Shown here: one piece after another, positions 5,185-6,644 of the stretch
How positions within the stretch are numbered: position 1 is the stretch's first letter
Layout of the letters: every line of letters begins with the position of its first letter
From: DASPXY01 sp038227745
GTDB taxonomy: Bacteria; Planctomycetota; Planctomycetia; Gemmatales; Gemmataceae
Assembly (NCBI GenBank): GCA_038227745.1
Contig: JBBRPS010000589.1
Coordinates: 1-6,644, forward strand
Reading direction: 5' to 3'
Length of the DNA stretch: 6,644 bases
Notes under the pieces: generated by a model
What the model was told of the DNA's origin: nothing
The model's database searches: none
Seen by the model: the letters and a program-made list of their open reading frames with translations, nothing else
Program-made: the position numbers and the translations under genes

Positions 5185-6288
5185 ATGAACCTGCGCGTTC
5201 CTCTTGCCGCCGCGCTCTTCCTCGTCGCCGCGCCGCTCTCGGCCCCCCGGCCCGCTGATGGCTGTGCCACGGCGCGGCCGAAGGGCGTCCTCACGCCGGT
5301 CGAGATCGCCAGCGAGAGTGCCATCCTCCTCTGGGACGAGGCCACCAAGACGCAACACTTCATCCGCCGCGCCTCCTTCCAGACCGACGCCCCGGACTTC
5401 GGCTTCCTCGTGCCGACGCCGACCCAACCGACCCTGGCCCCGGCCGACGACGCGGCGTTCGCCACCCTGGCGAAGCTCACCGAGCCGAAGGTCGTCACGA
5501 AGCCGCGCCCGTCCGGGGGCGGTTGTACTCTCGGCTGCGGCTCGAAGAAGGAGGCGGGCGGCAGGGCGGCCCCGGCACCCCAGGTCGAAGTCCTTGAGGA
5601 AAAGCGCGTCGGCCCCTTCGACACCGCCGTCCTCAAGGCGAACGACGCGCAGGCCCTGACCGGCTGGCTGAGCAAGTGGGAGTACGTGTTCGCGCCCGAG
5701 CTGGTCGCCTGGGTCGAGCCCTACGTCAAGAAGAGTTGGGTCATCACCGCCTTCAAGATCGCCAGGGACACGGACAGGCCGGCGGCGAAGACCGTCACGA
5801 CCACGGCGGTGCGCATGACGTTCAAAACCGAGAAGCCCTTCTACCCCTACCGCGAGCCGGAAGACCAGCGGGCTGGCGACAAGGGCGTGGCCCCGCGCCT
5901 GCTGCGCGTCTTCTTCCTCGGCGAGGGCCGCGTCCAGGGCACACTCGGAGAGAAGGGGAAGGTCTGGCCCGGCCAGGTCGTCTGGGCCAACAAGGTCGCC
6001 GCCGCGGACCGGGCGAAGCTCCTCGACCTGCTGAAGTTGCCGCAGGGCACGCCGCCGGTGGCGTGGCACCTGACGGAGTTCGAGGACCGCTCGACGCCGC
6101 GGCCGGGCACCGACGACGTCTTCTTCGGCCCCGCCGACGACCAGGCGCCCGTGGAGCGGCCGCCGAGCGTCATCTACGTCTCCCGCCCGCTGCCCGACGA
6201 CGTCATGGCCTACGCTCTGGTCGCGTTCCTATTGACGCCGTGGATCGGGCGGCGCTGGCGGTCGGGACGCGACGCGGCGGGCGCTTGA
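5185..6288 (+). CDS. Exported DUF2330-family protein with C-terminal membrane anchor
   Basis: 367 residues, function unknown. An N-terminal signal peptide (NLRVPLAAALFLVAAPLSA, followed by PRPADG|CATA) sends it across the inner membrane. The DUF2330 (PF10092) region follows: VEIASESAILLWDEATKTQH and FIRRASFQTDAPDFGFLVPT at about 40-78, ending in the typical VPTPTQP, then VGPFDTAVLKANDAQALTGW at 142-161. An insert at 105-135 carries GGGCTLGCGSKK, with two cysteines four residues apart and basic residues. Near the C-terminus DDVMAYALVAFLLTPWIG (338-355) is followed by RRWRSGRD, a short membrane segment with positive residues on its cytoplasmic side, so most of the protein would face the periplasm. 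The ATG at 5185 is the only start that includes the signal peptide; the frame is open far upstream, but that part is antisense or non-coding. A GAGAG about 7 nt before the ATG may bind the ribosome. The gene looks intact and has its own promoter. Confidence 0.85.
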   Translation: MNLRVPLAAALFLVAAPLSAPRPADGCATARPKGVLTPVEIASESAILLWDEATKTQHFIRRASFQTDAPDFGFLVPTPTQPTLAPADDAAFATLAKLTEPKVVTKPRPSGGGCTLGCGSKKEAGGRAAPAPQVEVLEEKRVGPFDTAVLKANDAQALTGWLSKWEYVFAPELVAWVEPYVKKSWVITAFKIARDTDRPAAKTVTTTAVRMTFKTEKPFYPYREPEDQRAGDKGVAPRLLRVFFLGEGRVQGTLGEKGKVWPGQVVWANKVAAADRAKLLDLLKLPQGTPPVAWHLTEFEDRSTPRPGTDDVFFGPADDQAPVERPPSVIYVSRPLPDDVMAYALVAFLLTPWIGRRWRSGRDAAGA

Positions 6289-6376
6289 GGGGCCTGGACG
6301 GCGGACCTCCTCGGCGCTGGACTGGGCCAAGAGCCGGTGCCTGGGCCGCGTGCTGCGGCGCTGCGAGGAGATGCGT

Positions 6377-6526
6377 ATGACGGCGGCCGGGGCGCAGGCG
6401 GCTGACCTGGACGAGCTGATGCCGCTGCTGCGCGAGCCGATCGACCTGGGGCGGCGGTTGGTCAAGTGCCTCCTCAAGAAATCCGGCCGAACCAGACGGC
6501 ACCCCCAGCCCTTCCAATGTGAGTAG
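6377..6526 (+). CDS. Short unrecognised frame before the transposon, possibly a gene remnant
   Basis: 49 residues from the ATG at 6377, which has AGGAG (6366-6370) 6 nt before it; an ATG at 6371 lies too close to that site. The frame is also open upstream to at least 6260, and the upstream part (ALDWAKSRCLGRVLRRCEEM, about 6314-6373) looks as protein-like as the rest (ADLDELMPLLREPIDLGRRL). It may therefore be the 3' portion of a longer, broken gene rather than a complete small gene. The last residues (RTRRHPQPFQCE) run into the probable left end of the IS4-like element, so the C-terminus may be foreign. No family recognised. Confidence 0.3.
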   Translation: MTAAGAQAADLDELMPLLREPIDLGRRLVKCLLKKSGRTRRHPQPFQCE

Positions 6527-6570
6527 CCCTTGTGGTAAGATGCTGGGGTACAAGGGGATACGCTTACTGC

Positions 6571-6576
6571 AGGAGG
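6571..6576 (+). promoter_or_regulatory. Ribosome-binding site of the transposase gene
   Basis: AGGAGG, a full Shine-Dalgarno match, 7 nt before the ATG at 6584. It fixes the start and shows that the reading frame is a real gene although only its first 20 codons are present. Confidence 0.65.
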
Positions 6577-6583
6577 CGGCACC

Positions 6584-6644
6584 ATGTTGCTGGATCAGGT
6601 TTTCGAGAAGTTCATCGCCAAGAGCCCCGTTAGCGTTATGGTCC
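6584..6644 (+). CDS. N-terminus of a probable IS4-family transposase (cut by window end)
   Basis: Only 20 codons are visible: MLLDQVFEKFIAKSPVSVMV. This opening (ML-D-VF--F---SPV-VM) matches, from memory, the start of IS4-family DDE transposases that are abundant in planctomycete genomes. No catalytic residue is inside the window, so neither family nor integrity can be confirmed. It would cut and paste its own element. Confidence 0.55.
   Translation, partial: MLLDQVFEKFIAKSPVSVMV

Larger units (their letters stand above)
6521..6644 (+). mobile_element. Left end of a probable IS4-like insertion sequence (partial)
   Basis: Upstream of the transposase start there are about 60 bp with the inverted pair CCCTTGT (6527-6533) and ACAAGGG (6550-6556), a possible transposase-binding or leader structure. 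The exact outer end cannot be fixed, because the other end is beyond the window; it probably lies between 6505 and 6527, where the coding pattern of the preceding frame stops making sense. Confidence 0.4.

Noticed and set aside
4157..5188. 343-codon plus-strand frame as one intact gene
   Set aside because: Only about 4397-4726 has protein homology. The parts before and after are the antisense of another frame, a mobile element and the antisense of a membrane-protein gene.
4648..6069. Long minus-strand open frame (473 codons) across the DUF2330 gene
   Set aside because: Most of it is the antisense of the DUF2330 gene and reads as Arg/Gly/Leu-rich low-complexity sequence. Only the last 103 codons, from the ATG at 4959, show a real protein.
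5676..6380. Plus-strand frame of 234 codons inside DUF2330
   Set aside because: It is a frame-shifted shadow of the DUF2330 gene, rich in Arg, Gly and Ala.
1..6644. CRISPR array, tRNA, rRNA or a new defence system
   Set aside because: No regularly spaced repeats, no tRNA cloverleaf signals and no defence-type effector genes are visible. The neighbouring remnants do not form a coherent system.

Overview
The window is GC-rich and looks like the chromosome of a planctomycete, probably of the Gemmata/Isosphaera side of the phylum. The main reasons are an ECF-type sigma factor next to a Ser/Thr kinase with a transmembrane segment and TPRs, a DUF2330 protein, and a small membrane protein of a type I recall from these bacteria. 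These assignments come from motif reading and memory of the families, not from a search.

Layout. Positions 1-91 are foreign-looking sequence at which a coding region on the minus strand loses its homology. From 90 to 755 (minus) lies an open TPR-coding stretch in the same frame as the kinase gene 756-2933 but separated from it by one TAG codon, so the kinase gene appears to be split and then truncated. Between the kinase and the sigma factor gene (3181-3753, minus) sits a 155-bp miniature element (2960-3114) with GTAA...TTAC inverted ends and an 8-bp target duplication, features of the IS66 family. Without it the two genes would be about 84 bp apart, so they were probably one transcription unit. 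Upstream of the sigma gene are an extended -10 promoter, a 13-bp GC hairpin, and a 71-codon minus-strand reading frame (4019-4234) that probably is the 3' end of a broken gene.

A second miniature element (4235-4398; 20-bp inverted ends matching at 18 positions, possible TA duplication) follows directly. Beyond it are two gene remnants joined head to head: the middle of an HD-domain phosphohydrolase on the plus strand (about 4397-4726) and a membrane protein on the minus strand (4648-4959) whose last 20 or so residues are read from the antisense of the HD remnant. The only undisturbed complete gene on the right is the exported DUF2330 protein (5185-6288, plus), with a promoter whose -10 box is enclosed by a perfect 8-bp inverted repeat. 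After it come a short unrecognised frame (6377-6526) and the start of a probable IS4-type transposase (6584 to the window end).

Taken together, this is an accessory, decaying region: a sigma factor/kinase signalling pair eroded by small mobile elements, a nonsense codon and at least two recombination junctions. I see no CRISPR array, tRNA or rRNA, and no convincing new multi-gene system. The most informative features are the two miniature elements, the in-frame stop in the kinase and the chimeric HD/membrane-protein junction.
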